NCBI RefSeq assembly: GCF_004571195.1
Contig: NZ_CP038271.1
Span: 2,537,001 to 2,601,000 of the forward strand
From: Legionella geestiana
GTDB lineage: Bacteria; Pseudomonadota; Gammaproteobacteria; Legionellales; Legionellaceae
Direction of reading: 5' to 3'
Length of the DNA: 64,000 nucleotides
Shown: positions 52,429 to 61,110 of the stretch, in pieces
How positions within the stretch are numbered: position 1 is the stretch's first letter
Layout: the number at the start of each line of letters is the position of its first letter
Program-made: the position numbers and the translations under genes
The notes under the pieces: generated by a model
Databases searched by the model: none
Told to the model about the DNA's origin: nothing
What the model saw: the letters and a program-made list of their open reading frames with translations, nothing else

Positions 52429-53847
52429 TTATTCCTCATGAAATCCTTCTTGATGCCAGCGCGATGAAATCTCCTGCCGCGCAAAACGGGTCGCCTCAAT
52501 ATGATTCACAATGGGCGCCGGGTAGTCTGTTGGCGCTTTATCCATTCGCCACGGCTCATGAATGAAGGCATCGGGGATGGATTGAAGCTCCGGGATGTAA
52601 CGACGAATAAAGGTGCCGTGCGGGTCGTGATCAGAGGATTGTTTGACAGGATTATATATGCGTATCGCATTGATGCCTGTAACGCCTGATTGCATCTGAA
52701 ATTGTGCATAATGAATCCCTGGCTCATAGTCAGTAAAAAGTTTCGCCAGAAACGGAGCCGTTTTGCGCCAGTCCAGCCATAAATGATAACTCGCAAACGA
52801 CACCAGCATGGCACGCATGCGAAAGGTAATCCAGCCATTCTCATGCAAAGACCGCATGCAGGCATCAACCAGAGGATAGCCTGTATTTCCAGTTTTCCAG
52901 GCGTTAAAGTAATCATCGCGAAAATGGGGCTCACGCATTCCTTCAAAGGCCGGGTGCATGCATGCCGTCTCAATAGCTGGCTGCTGCTCCAGTTTTTGAA
53001 TAAAATGACAATGCCATGCCAATCGCGAGAGGAATGCCGAAAGATTGCGCGTAAAATAGATGGCGTCGGGGTCATTAGCGCCGGCAAGAGCACGCAGTTT
53101 TGCTTTGGTTGCCTGTTCAACCTCACGAACAGATAACGTTCCATAGGTGAGATGCGCGCTTAAGCGCGAGCAATGGCGTGCCGAAACACCCGGCCTGGAT
53201 ATGGTCTGCATATATCGGCGCCCGCGTTCCTTGAGAAAGGAATCGAGGGTTTTTTGCGCCTGCGAGCAGCCACCCCGTTGCACAGAACCCACCTTATCCC
53301 CCCCAAACAGAGGGTGATTTTTCTGCGGCAACTCCTGTGCTCGAATACTCGTTATACCCTTCAAGTGCTCCGGATGGGGAATGATAGATAATGCCATCCT
53401 CGCCTCTCGTTGCACGGCCCATTCATCGCGACTTTTCAGGCGTCTGACCACACCATTGCTCGGAAATTCATACCAGACAATACCCTCGGAGCGACACCAG
53501 GCTGCAACATCAATATCCCGCTGATACGTCCAGGCATTGCCTGTCTCTTCATGCGACCAGAGGGTGAAGGGGCCCAGTTCGTGCGCAAGTTGCTGCAGGA
53601 CCTCTATCGCTTCACCGATACGAATGACCAGAGGTGCACCCAGCAAAGCAAGTGATGTCTGCAGTTCTTTAAGGGAATCATGAATGAAGTGCCAATGACG
53701 CGGGCCACAATCAGGCTGCTTCCAAAGTTCCGGCTCTACTATGTATAAGGGCAGCACTCGACCCATCCGCGCCGCTTCAAAAAGTGGCTGATTGTCCCGC
53801 GTACGCAAATCGCGCTTAAACCACACCACATTGATAAACTGCATCAT
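52429..53847 (-). CDS. phrB: Deoxyribodipyrimidine photolyase, class I
   Basis: A 472-residue full-length photolyase that repairs cyclobutane pyrimidine dimers in blue light. The N-terminal antenna domain starts VVWFKRDLRTRDNQPLFEA; the FAD domain has the blocks SRLSAHLTYGTLSVREVEQ (about 226-244), SRLAWHCHFIQKLE (about 270-283) and MRSLHENGWITFRMRAMLVS (about 332-351), with YEPGIHYAQFQMQSGVTG and NPVKQSSDHDPHGTFIRRYIPEL thereafter in short pieces. The start may be either of two adjacent ATGs (53847 or 53844); GGA lies upstream. The 168-bp gap to the split photolyase gene shows nothing clear; the 231 bp upstream of it are also non-coding, AT-rich and without a firm signal. Confidence 0.9.
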   Translation of the reverse strand: MMQFINVVWFKRDLRTRDNQPLFEAARMGRVLPLYIVEPELWKQPDCGPRHWHFIHDSLKELQTSLALLGAPLVIRIGEAIEVLQQLAHELGPFTLWSHEETGNAWTYQRDIDVAAWCRSEGIVWYEFPSNGVVRRLKSRDEWAVQREARMALSIIPHPEHLKGITSIRAQELPQKNHPLFGGDKVGSVQRGGCSQAQKTLDSFLKERGRRYMQTISRPGVSARHCSRLSAHLTYGTLSVREVEQATKAKLRALAGANDPDAIYFTRNLSAFLSRLAWHCHFIQKLEQQPAIETACMHPAFEGMREPHFRDDYFNAWKTGNTGYPLVDACMRSLHENGWITFRMRAMLVSFASYHLWLDWRKTAPFLAKLFTDYEPGIHYAQFQMQSGVTGINAIRIYNPVKQSSDHDPHGTFIRRYIPELQSIPDAFIHEPWRMDKAPTDYPAPIVNHIEATRFARQEISSRWHQEGFHEE

Positions 53848-54078
53848 ACATCCACAATTTAAAGAAACGTTGCATTTGTTAATTATAGGATGCCTCCTTG
53901 AATCTGAACAGGAAGTTAAACGGTACTTTTACACAGGCTCAGGTTCTTAAAAATACCACCACGCATGCGCTCTAGATGCGGACAGGTTATTTGCTCGCGA
54001 CCTTCACGCCGAATACAGTTGACAATCTAATTTATCTTCCGTTCTAATGAAGGTTTTGCACCTGCCGCGGAGAATCCA

Positions 54079-55365
54079 TTGAGTACGCACTCTGTCCACT
54101 ACCCTACCAGGTCTTTTCCCGGTGCCATGAGCATTTTTCTACTGGCCTCTTCTTTTTATCTCTATGAGTTTATTTTGCAGGTAGCGCCTGCGGTTATGGC
54201 CGATTCCATGATGCGTACGTTTAAAGTGACGGCGGAAGGGTTTGGCATTGTGTCAGCTTTTTATTTCTACGCCTATGCGCCGATGCAAATGCCGGCGGGG
54301 CTCCTTTTTGACCGCTATGGGCCGCGTAAACTGATGACTTTCGCGCTGCTGCTCTGTGCTGCGGGTTCGTTCTTTTTTGCCTCTACCGACAGCGTGCTGA
54401 CGGCGTCACTCGGACGTTTTCTGATTGGCATGGGCTCTGCCTTTTCGTTTATCGGGGTACTGGTGCTTACATCGCGCTGGTTTGCGCCGCAGCATTTTGC
54501 GATTCTTGCCGGTATCGCGCAACTGATGAGCTCGGTAGGGGCCATTTTTGGTGAGATGCCGCTTGCGAAACTCACCGAAGTGGTGGGCTGGCGCAATGCC
54601 AGTTTTATTCTCGCAGCCATTGGTGTGGTGCTTGCACTTTTACTCTGGTGCAAAATCCGTGATTATCCGCACCAGACTACGCAATCGCTGCCAGAACGCC
54701 CCCTGCGCGAGGAATGGAAGCGACTTCTTGAAATCTGGCGGCATGCCCACACGTGGATTACAGGCCTTTACGCCTTTTGCATCTGGACACCGATTGCAGT
54801 TTTTGCAGCTCTTTGGGGCGTGCCGTATCTTCAGACTAAATACGGTTTAAGCGTGGTCATGGCTTCAGGACTTTGCAGCATGATTTGGATTGGCATTGGC
54901 GTTGGCAGCCCGTTACTGGGCTGGGTGAGCGATGTCTGTAAAAGCCGAAGACTGGCACTGGCCATCAGTGCGATGCTTGGGTTGATTGCGACTATACTGC
55001 TGCTCTATGTTCCATCCGTCAGCATGACTGCGATGTATGCCGTCCTTTTCATGCTGGGCCTTGGCGCCGGGGGACAGACGGTCAGTTTTGCCGTGGTTAA
55101 GGAAAATAATCCGCCACATCTTGTCGGTACCGCTTCGGGCTTTAATAACCTCTCTGTACTTCTAGGTGCCGCCATTTTTCAGCCGCTGGTAGGCGTGCTG
55201 CTGCACCGGGGCCACGACTGGACAATTGTAAACGGCTTGCCAGTCTATACGCTTATGGGCTATAACAAGGCATTGCTGGTCATGCCGCTTTGTTTTCTTG
55301 TAAGTCTCATAGTCAGCGTCTTTATCATGCGTGAATCGCATCCAGAGCATCGAAGCCGTATTTAG
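54079..55365 (+). CDS. MFS permease, Legionella type
   Basis: A 428-residue, 12-helix major facilitator. Helix 1 begins AMSIFLLASSFYLYEFILQV, with APAVMADSMMRTFKV next; the MFS loop signature is LLFDRYGPRKLMTF (about 75-88), and helices 4-5 hold GRFLIGMGSAFSFIGVLVL. This is the pattern of a family expanded in Legionella (Pht-like and iron/nucleoside-related permeases). The start is TTG with GGAGA seven bases before it. The substrate is not predictable. It is followed 14 bp later by the GDSL protein, perhaps in one message. Confidence 0.85.
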   Translation: MSTHSVHYPTRSFPGAMSIFLLASSFYLYEFILQVAPAVMADSMMRTFKVTAEGFGIVSAFYFYAYAPMQMPAGLLFDRYGPRKLMTFALLLCAAGSFFFASTDSVLTASLGRFLIGMGSAFSFIGVLVLTSRWFAPQHFAILAGIAQLMSSVGAIFGEMPLAKLTEVVGWRNASFILAAIGVVLALLLWCKIRDYPHQTTQSLPERPLREEWKRLLEIWRHAHTWITGLYAFCIWTPIAVFAALWGVPYLQTKYGLSVVMASGLCSMIWIGIGVGSPLLGWVSDVCKSRRLALAISAMLGLIATILLLYVPSVSMTAMYAVLFMLGLGAGGQTVSFAVVKENNPPHLVGTASGFNNLSVLLGAAIFQPLVGVLLHRGHDWTIVNGLPVYTLMGYNKALLVMPLCFLVSLIVSVFIMRESHPEHRSRI

Positions 55366-55379
55366 CCTAAGGAGGGGTT

Positions 55380-57068
55380 ATGAGTGCAACCGTAAGGCAC
55401 GTATTGGAAGACAGAGATACGGAAAGCGATGATGATGGCAGTCGACTGGTGCGGTCACCATTATTTACAACCTTTACTGACGAGGATGAATCTGAAGAGC
55501 GTTTTAATACAGCGATGTACCACGCACCCTCGACTGACAAAACAGAAATTACCGAAGTGCTGCTTATCGGTGACAGCCTTACCGACCGCGGTGAATGGGT
55601 CGATGACAGACTTTTTGGCTGTATTCCCGGTACGCTGGTAACAGGACTTCAGGGACGCTCGCCACAGGGCAGTTTTACCAACGGCTTTGCCTGGTCTGAT
55701 TTTGTCGCAACATGGCTTGCAAACCGATGCATTATTGAGCCAAGTCGAGAATTGTCAGGGCTTGATGATATTGCAATTGCTGAAGCGCTGATTACGCGTG
55801 ATAAACGCGCAGGAATAGCAGAAAGGGTCTTGGAGGACTTTAATCTTGATAATGCTGCGATGGTTTCATTAAAGCCCAAAAGTGCTAAAAAACACGTGCA
55901 TTCAACTGATGCTGCTGATGCCATCCTCACGCACGACAAGCGTGCTCCTCAGTATATTAAAGAGCGGGGCCTGTCTGTCAGCCTGTTCAGTAAGCCTCGA
56001 AGTACGCAGAAGGCGCCTCAAATTATTCTCCGTTCCTATGCGCAGGGGGGATTGACGGCTTCCGACTGGACTCGAGACTTAACGTTCAGCATATCTCGAG
56101 GTGCATCGCGTCACATCCTGCCAACCCTTGCAGATACTCGTCGACAGATTGAGGCAGACGATAATCGTCGCCATCTCAGCCGCGCCCAAAAGGCGAAGAT
56201 TCTTGTGACTGAATGGTCTGGTGTGAACGATCAGATTACGGTTAATGCCGTGCCTTCGGAGTATGAAGTGCGCCGTGCGGTTGCGGCACGTGTTGAAAAT
56301 GTGCGCCAGCTTCTGGCGCTTGGCTATAGACAGTTTGTCTGGCTTAATCAACCCGACCTCTCACTGCTGCCGCGTTTTCAGGCACGTGACGAAGCCGCGC
56401 AGGAAACTGCAAGAAACTGTTCATTGTCATTTAACGTTTTACTTGAAGAAGAGCGACAGAAGCTTTGCGAAGATTATCCTTACGTGAATGTGCAGATATT
56501 TGATGTAGCCTCTATTTTCAGTGAGGTCTATCACAACCCGGAAAAATACGGCTTTGATCCGCTTAAACTGCACACGCCCTATGTGACTTCCGCCGATTTT
56601 GATAAGCCTGAAGATGGTGTGTCTGAAGCAAAATCCTATTTTTTCTGGGATGATGTTCATCCCACTGCCGATGTGCATGCCTTGATTGGCCTTTTTTATG
56701 TCGATTTTATGATGCAGCATTTCAAATACATGGATGTGGTGAGACCCTCTTCAGAGGGCGATAAAATCGTCACTGAGACGGAGCTTATGGACGCTTTTCG
56801 CATCCGTTATCAGGAAACGCTTGCCATTGATGCCAGACGCTGGACGTACTTTGCACACAAATCCAAAATTGATTACCTTAACGCTTCCCTTAAAGAAGTG
56901 GTGCATCACGCCTTTATCGAAAGAGCTGCCCGCACGCGGGGAGTATTGGAAGCACTGGGGTGGGTTGATAATAACGGTAGCGTGCTGCTTAATGCACCAA
57001 CGCTTGTTAAAATCCTGCGACAGATGCAACCGCCGGCACCATTAGCCATGGGCTGTCATCTTCAATAG
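55380..57068 (+). CDS. Leaderless GDSL/SGNH hydrolase-like protein
   Basis: A 562-residue protein with a complete GDSL-type catalytic set: S66 in LLIGDSLTDRGEW (block I), G in GSFTNGFAW (block II-like), N in WSGVNDQI near 282 (block III), and Asp-His in WDDVHPTAD near 424 (block V). GDSL enzymes of Legionella (PlaA, PlaC, PlaD) are lipolytic, with acyltransferase activity, but those have signal peptides; here the N-terminus is acidic (DRDTESDDDG) without a leader. A long insertion (about 120-260) separates blocks II and III. A strong AAGGAGG precedes the ATG. Delivery through Dot/Icm or a purely cytosolic role are both possible. The C-terminal 110 residues match nothing I know. Confidence 0.75.
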   Translation: MSATVRHVLEDRDTESDDDGSRLVRSPLFTTFTDEDESEERFNTAMYHAPSTDKTEITEVLLIGDSLTDRGEWVDDRLFGCIPGTLVTGLQGRSPQGSFTNGFAWSDFVATWLANRCIIEPSRELSGLDDIAIAEALITRDKRAGIAERVLEDFNLDNAAMVSLKPKSAKKHVHSTDAADAILTHDKRAPQYIKERGLSVSLFSKPRSTQKAPQIILRSYAQGGLTASDWTRDLTFSISRGASRHILPTLADTRRQIEADDNRRHLSRAQKAKILVTEWSGVNDQITVNAVPSEYEVRRAVAARVENVRQLLALGYRQFVWLNQPDLSLLPRFQARDEAAQETARNCSLSFNVLLEEERQKLCEDYPYVNVQIFDVASIFSEVYHNPEKYGFDPLKLHTPYVTSADFDKPEDGVSEAKSYFFWDDVHPTADVHALIGLFYVDFMMQHFKYMDVVRPSSEGDKIVTETELMDAFRIRYQETLAIDARRWTYFAHKSKIDYLNASLKEVVHHAFIERAARTRGVLEALGWVDNNGSVLLNAPTLVKILRQMQPPAPLAMGCHLQ

Positions 57069-57130
57069 AAGGAGCGCCACGTGCACCGCAATCATGCACT
57101 TTGCGCTGAAGGGGCTTTTCACCTACAATA

Positions 57131-57151
57131 GCGCTCACCTTTGCTGAGCGC
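57131..57151 (+). promoter_or_regulatory. Hairpin in the prfC leader
   Basis: GCGCTCA (57131-57137) and TGAGCGC (57145-57151) form a perfect 7-bp stem with a 7-base loop ending 11 bases before the prfC ATG. No Shine-Dalgarno sequence lies between hairpin and start. It may be a weak terminator for the upstream gene or affect initiation. Confidence 0.4.
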
Positions 57152-57162
57152 CTGCACCTTTC

Positions 57163-58752
57163 ATGACTGATTTTTACGAAGATTTCACTAAACGGCGAAC
57201 ATTCGCCATCATCTCTCACCCCGATGCCGGTAAAACCACCGTTACCGAAAAACTGCTGCTCTTTGGAGGTGCGATTGCACTTGCAGGCACGGTAAAGGGA
57301 CGAAAAGCTGCCCGTCACGCAACGTCTGACTGGATGGAAATGGAGAAGGAGCGCGGTATCTCCATTACGACATCCGTCATGCAATTTGTGCACAAGGGGC
57401 ACGTGATGAACCTGCTTGACACCCCGGGGCACGAGGATTTTTCTGAAGACACTTACCGCACACTGACCGCTGTGGATTCGGCGCTTATGGTCATTGACGT
57501 TGCCAAGGGCGTTGAGGAGCGTACCATAAAGCTTATGGAAGTCTGTCGTCTGCGCGCCACTCCCATCATGACCTTCATCAACAAACTTGACCGCGAAGGA
57601 CGCGAACCCATTACGCTGCTTGATGAAGTGGAAACGGTTCTTGGCATTCGCTGCGCACCGGTAACATGGCCCGTGGGCATGGGTAAGCGTTTTCGCGGGA
57701 TTTATCACCTCGTTGAGGATGCGGTTTATCTTTTTGAGTCTGGCAAAAATGCTACGGTTCAGGCAGGGCAGCGCATCCAGGGTCTGGATAATCCGGAGCT
57801 CGATACACTTTTGGGTGAGGAAGCAGGTTTGCTGCGTGAGGAAATTGAACTGGTGAAAGGGGCGTCCCATGCGTTTGACGCCAGCGCCTATCTTGCCGGT
57901 GAACTCACGCCGGTTTATTTTGGCTCCGCTATCAATAACTTTGGAATTAGTGCGCTGCTTGATGATTTTGCACAATATGCCCCAGGTCCCGGTGTCCGGG
58001 AAGCGGTGCAGCGGGTTGTACATCCTGAAGAAACTGCATTTAGTGGTTTTGTCTTTAAAATTCAGGCGAATATGGACCCTAAACACCGCGACCGTATTGC
58101 CTTTATGCGCATCTGCTCCGGGAGCTATCGCAAGGGCATGAAGTTGAAGCACCTGCGGATTGATAAGGACATGACCATCTCCAATGCGCTTACGTTTATG
58201 GCGGGCGAGCGGGCGCACGCAGAACTGGCGCTCGCAGGCGATATTATCGGCTTGCATAACCACGGCACCATTCGCATCGGCGACACGTTCACTGAAGGCG
58301 AGAGTCTGCAGTTTACCGGTATTCCTAATTTTGCACCTGAACTTTTCCGCCTGGTGCGCCTTAAAGACCCGCTGAAAAGCAAGGCCCTGTTAAAAGGGCT
58401 TGTGGAATTATCGGAAGAGGGAGCGACTCAGGTATTTCGCCCGCTTAACAGCAATCAGCTGATTCTTGGTGCCGTGGGTGTGTTGCAGTTTGATGTGGTG
58501 GCGCACCGTTTGTTACATGAGTATCGTGTCGATTGCGTGTATGAAGCGGTAAATGTTACCTGCGCACGCTGGGTGTACGCTGAAAATGAAAAAGACATGG
58601 CGGAATTTCGCCTGAAAGCGGAAGATTACCTGGCACTGGATGGGGGAGATGCCCTGATTTATCTGGCACCGACCCGCGTTAATCTCAACATGGCCATGGA
58701 GCGGTATCCAAAAATTCGCTTCGCCGCGACTCGCGAGCATGGGTGTGGGTGA
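57163..58752 (+). CDS. prfC: Peptide chain release factor 3
   Basis: A 529-residue translational GTPase that removes RF1/RF2 from ribosomes. The P-loop is [15 protein letters not shown] (about 18-32), G2 [13 protein letters not shown]3 [18 protein letters not shown] (about 84-101) and G4 [11 protein letters not shown] (about 138-148). Domains II and III follow, ending [13 protein letters not shown]. Normal length. The start ATG lacks a clear ribosome site. A bidirectional terminator follows. Confidence 0.96.
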   Translation: MTDFYEDFTKRRTFAIISHPDAGKTTVTEKLLLFGGAIALAGTVKGRKAARHATSDWMEMEKERGISITTSVMQFVHKGHVMNLLDTPGHEDFSEDTYRTLTAVDSALMVIDVAKGVEERTIKLMEVCRLRATPIMTFINKLDREGREPITLLDEVETVLGIRCAPVTWPVGMGKRFRGIYHLVEDAVYLFESGKNATVQAGQRIQGLDNPELDTLLGEEAGLLREEIELVKGASHAFDASAYLAGELTPVYFGSAINNFGISALLDDFAQYAPGPGVREAVQRVVHPEETAFSGFVFKIQANMDPKHRDRIAFMRICSGSYRKGMKLKHLRIDKDMTISNALTFMAGERAHAELALAGDIIGLHNHGTIRIGDTFTEGESLQFTGIPNFAPELFRLVRLKDPLKSKALLKGLVELSEEGATQVFRPLNSNQLILGAVGVLQFDVVAHRLLHEYRVDCVYEAVNVTCARWVYAENEKDMAEFRLKAEDYLALDGGDALIYLAPTRVNLNMAMERYPKIRFAATREHGCG

Positions 58753-58755
58753 AGG

Positions 58756-58785
58756 CAAAAGGGGACGCACATGCTTCCCCTTTTG
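58756..58785. terminator. Bidirectional rho-independent terminator
   Basis: CAAAAGGGGA (58756-58765) and TCCCCTTTTG (58776-58785) form a 10-bp stem with a 10-base loop; A-rich on one side and T-rich on the other, so it can stop transcription of prfC from the left and of the convergent small exported protein from the right. Confidence 0.85.
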
Positions 58786-58792
58786 TTTATAA

Positions 58793-59179
58793 TTAACGCG
58801 CGACGCAGTGACCTTTAACGACTGAGTTACCGAGGTTGGTGACTTCAACTTCTGCACCGGCTTCGGCCTTCAGTTTGAACGTTTCGCCATCATGTACGGT
58901 TACCGTGATGGATTCGCCCTTTTTAAGGGGAATACCGTTCACGCTGCCGGAACGGCTTTTCATAAACGCATAAAGATCGTCACTTTCATCTTCTGTAGAA
59001 ACCACACAGCTGCCTTCAACCGGCCAGAAAGCGGGGTTTTGGAACGTTTGTGTTTCATTGGGCTGCAGTTTAATGTCGATGGTGGGTGCAGCTTTTAATG
59101 CCTCAGGAGCCGCAGCGAAAACTGGTGCCGCCATGAGGGTTCCTGCACAGAGCAGGCCAAGACAGGTTTTATAAAACAT
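58793..59179 (-). CDS. Small exported protein of unknown function
   Basis: A 128-residue protein with a clear Sec signal peptide (about residues 1-22, cleavage after APVFA). The mature part, about 105 residues, appears to be all-beta (strands around IDIKLQPNETQTF, ESITVTVHDGETFKL, AEVEVTNLGNSVV) with two cysteines (CVVSTE and the final GHCVAR) likely joined by a disulfide. GGGAG lies eight bases before the ATG. I do not recognise the family; similar small secreted beta proteins are common in Legionella. It is a single-gene unit between the prfC terminator and the hip promoter region. Confidence 0.7.
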   Translation of the reverse strand: MFYKTCLGLLCAGTLMAAPVFAAAPEALKAAPTIDIKLQPNETQTFQNPAFWPVEGSCVVSTEDESDDLYAFMKSRSGSVNGIPLKKGESITVTVHDGETFKLKAEAGAEVEVTNLGNSVVKGHCVAR

Positions 59180-59623
59180 GGATTTCTCCCTTGCTATGAA
59201 AAATCTAAAGGCGCAAAGATACCCTGTATTGCGTCTATTGGCAAATAAAAATGGTTAATCTCAGGGTAACTGCATCTAAATTGCCACTCAATCGGACATT
59301 TTTTTGCTGCCAGACAGGAGCTTGATATCGGTAACGCAGACGTTCATGCGGTTATCGCAGTGGTGCAAGGGCCGTGACATTATGTAAAGCTTTTCTCCTT
59401 ACTTGTGAGCAGGGCGTTCTTGAATGAGCGAGTGATATTTTACCGTCATAGCAGTAAATTTAGTGCTTTAATGTAAAAAATTATCAAAAAAACTATTAAA
59501 ACAATTGAATTTACTGCTATCGCGGTAATTCATGACAAATTCATACAATAAAATCCAAGAAACCCTGTATTTTAATTATTTTTACTGCTATAACAGTAAA
59601 ATACAACTTATTTAGGGTGTTTT
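59180..59623 (+). promoter_or_regulatory. Hip promoter region with three operators
   Basis: This 444-bp gene-free stretch is AT-rich. It contains three copies of a 20-bp palindrome: TTTACCGTCATAGCAGTAAA (59439-59458), TTTACTGCTATCGCGGTAAT (59510-59529) and the perfect TTTACTGCTATAACAGTAAA (59581-59600). The starts are exactly 71 bp apart in both intervals. They are expected to bind HipB and repress the operon. The left part (59180-59438) shows the divergent start of the small exported gene and nothing else I can name. Confidence 0.8.
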
Positions 59624-59851
59624 ATGCGCATGCACGAAATGGCCGGTTTAATCCATTACTGCCGCAAACAAAGCGGCTTATCGCAGCAGGAATTAGCACG
59701 CCTCGCGGGTGTTGGCAAGACGGTTATATACGATATCGAAAAAGGAAAAGAATCGGTGAGGCTGAACACCCTGCTAAAAATTTTGGACGTTTTAAATATC
59801 AAAATAACATTTGAAACGCCTTTTCCACTGTCAACGGATAATCATACATGA
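59624..59851 (+). CDS. hipB: HipB antitoxin-like DNA-binding protein (HipBST system)
   Basis: A 75-residue XRE/Cro-type helix-turn-helix protein. The HTH is GLSQQELARLAGVGKTVIYD (about 18-37), then IEKGKESVRLNTLLKILDVLNI. The ATG at 59624 has AGGGTG upstream and lies 24 bp after operator 3. In HipBST sets HipB binds the operators and, with HipS and HipT, forms a repressing complex. It overlaps hipS by 4 bp (ATGA). Confidence 0.88.
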   Translation: MRMHEMAGLIHYCRKQSGLSQQELARLAGVGKTVIYDIEKGKESVRLNTLLKILDVLNIKITFETPFPLSTDNHT

Positions 59852-60156
59852 GAACAGCGATGGTAGCAGTCAACGGAATTAACGCTGGAATATTAGAAGA
59901 ACTTCCGGATGGAAAATATCAATTTATTTATCTCGATGATTATCATGGAGCGCCCGTTTCTCTGACTATGCCTCTGACAAAAAAGAACTATGTATTTGAT
60001 CGATTTCCGCCATTTTTTGAAGGACTGTTGCCCGAGGGCATGATGCTTGAAGCACTGCTGCGCAAAAATAAAATTGATAAAAATGATTATTTTAGTCAGT
60101 TAACGGCTGTTGGACAGGATGTCGTAGGTGCCGTGACTATCGAGGAACTGCGATGA
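59848..60156 (+). CDS. hipS: HipS antitoxin (HipA N-subdomain 1)
   Basis: A 102-residue protein equal to the small N-terminal subdomain of HipA: MVAVNGINAGILEELPDGKY, LTMPLTKKNYVFDRFPPFFEGLLPEGMMLE and DYFSQLTAVGQDVVGAVTI in short pieces. In single-chain HipA these residues are joined to the kinase; in HipBST they are a separate gene, and HipS acts as the antitoxin of HipT. Both ends overlap neighbours by 4 bp, so the three proteins are made together. Confidence 0.9.
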   Translation: MRTAMVAVNGINAGILEELPDGKYQFIYLDDYHGAPVSLTMPLTKKNYVFDRFPPFFEGLLPEGMMLEALLRKNKIDKNDYFSQLTAVGQDVVGAVTIEELR

Positions 60157-61088
60157 AACACTGTCCTGTTACCTATGAAGCGATTAGTGAGGAGGAAGTG
60201 TATTCGCAGCGTGGATTACATTTGCTGTCCCCCCGGTTAAAAACCCTTAACCCGTTAGATTTAAGTGCCGATGAGCAGCGGCAGGAAGCAATTGCCAGGG
60301 TTGGAAAGATGTCTGTTCAAGGTGTACAGAAGAAATTAAGTGCAAAACTCAAGACTAAAGAGGGTTGTTTTGAAATTGTCGATCAAAACGGTCATTACAT
60401 TTTAAAACCGCAAAGCGACAGTTACCCGGAATTACCGGAAAATGAAGCCATTACCATGACACTTGCCAAAACCATTGGCCTTGAAGTGCCGGTTCATGGT
60501 CTTGTGTATTCCAAAGACAACAGCATGACCTACTTTATAAAACGCTTTGACAGAGAGGGTCATAACAAAAAACTGGCACTGGAAGATTTTGCACAGTTGT
60601 CGGGTGAAGACAGGCACACTAAATATAAAAGTTCCATGGAAAAAGTGATTGCCGTCATAGAGCAGTTTTGTACATTCCCCAAAATTGAATCCGTTAAATT
60701 ATTAAAGTTGACACTGTTTAATTTTTTGGTCGGCAACGAAGACATGCATCTTAAAAATTTCTCCTTAATTACCCGGGACAGAAAAATTTGCCTCTCTCCT
60801 GCATATGATTTACTGAATTCAACAATCGCTCAAAAAAATACCAAAGAAGAGCTTGCTCTGCCTTTAAAAGGTAAAAAGAACCATCTAACAAAGAAAGATT
60901 TGCTTAACTATTTTGCCATTGAAAAATTAGGACTCAATCAAAACGTCATTGATGGAATCGTACAGGAAATTCGTCTCGCCACACCCGTATGGCGAGAGCT
61001 CATTGGCCGCAGTTTTTTATCTCGACCAATGCAGGAGAGCTATCTCGAGTTGCTGGAGGAAAGATGCAGGCGATTAAACATCCTGTAA
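60153..61088 (+). CDS. hipT: HipT Ser/Thr kinase toxin
   Basis: A 311-residue HipA-like kinase without N-subdomain 1. ATP-site Lys is K85 (YILKPQ); the Gly-rich loop carries S54 in MSVQGVQKKLS (S-V-Q, one autophosphorylatable Ser, with a Gln where other HipT proteins have a second Ser); catalytic Asp is D197 in GNEDMHLKNFS, and the metal Asp is D219 in SPAYDLLNS. All catalytic residues are intact. E. coli HipT phosphorylates tryptophanyl-tRNA synthetase; the target here is not known. A HipBST of L. pneumophila has been structurally studied, so this is a known system type. It converges on pntB with 22 bp between. Confidence 0.9.
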   Translation: MKHCPVTYEAISEEEVYSQRGLHLLSPRLKTLNPLDLSADEQRQEAIARVGKMSVQGVQKKLSAKLKTKEGCFEIVDQNGHYILKPQSDSYPELPENEAITMTLAKTIGLEVPVHGLVYSKDNSMTYFIKRFDREGHNKKLALEDFAQLSGEDRHTKYKSSMEKVIAVIEQFCTFPKIESVKLLKLTLFNFLVGNEDMHLKNFSLITRDRKICLSPAYDLLNSTIAQKNTKEELALPLKGKKNHLTKKDLLNYFAIEKLGLNQNVIDGIVQEIRLATPVWRELIGRSFLSRPMQESYLELLEERCRRLNIL

Positions 61089-61110
61089 AAACCTCATCGA
61101 GTGCACGGGC

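Noticed and set aside
57007-58263. 418-codon open frame antisense to prfC
   Set aside because: It lies opposite a fully conserved GTPase gene, has no family-like composition and arises from codon bias.
59848-61088. hipS and hipT as one hipA gene broken by a frameshift
   Set aside because: Both have ATGA junctions and sizes typical of HipBST systems, and all kinase residues are intact.
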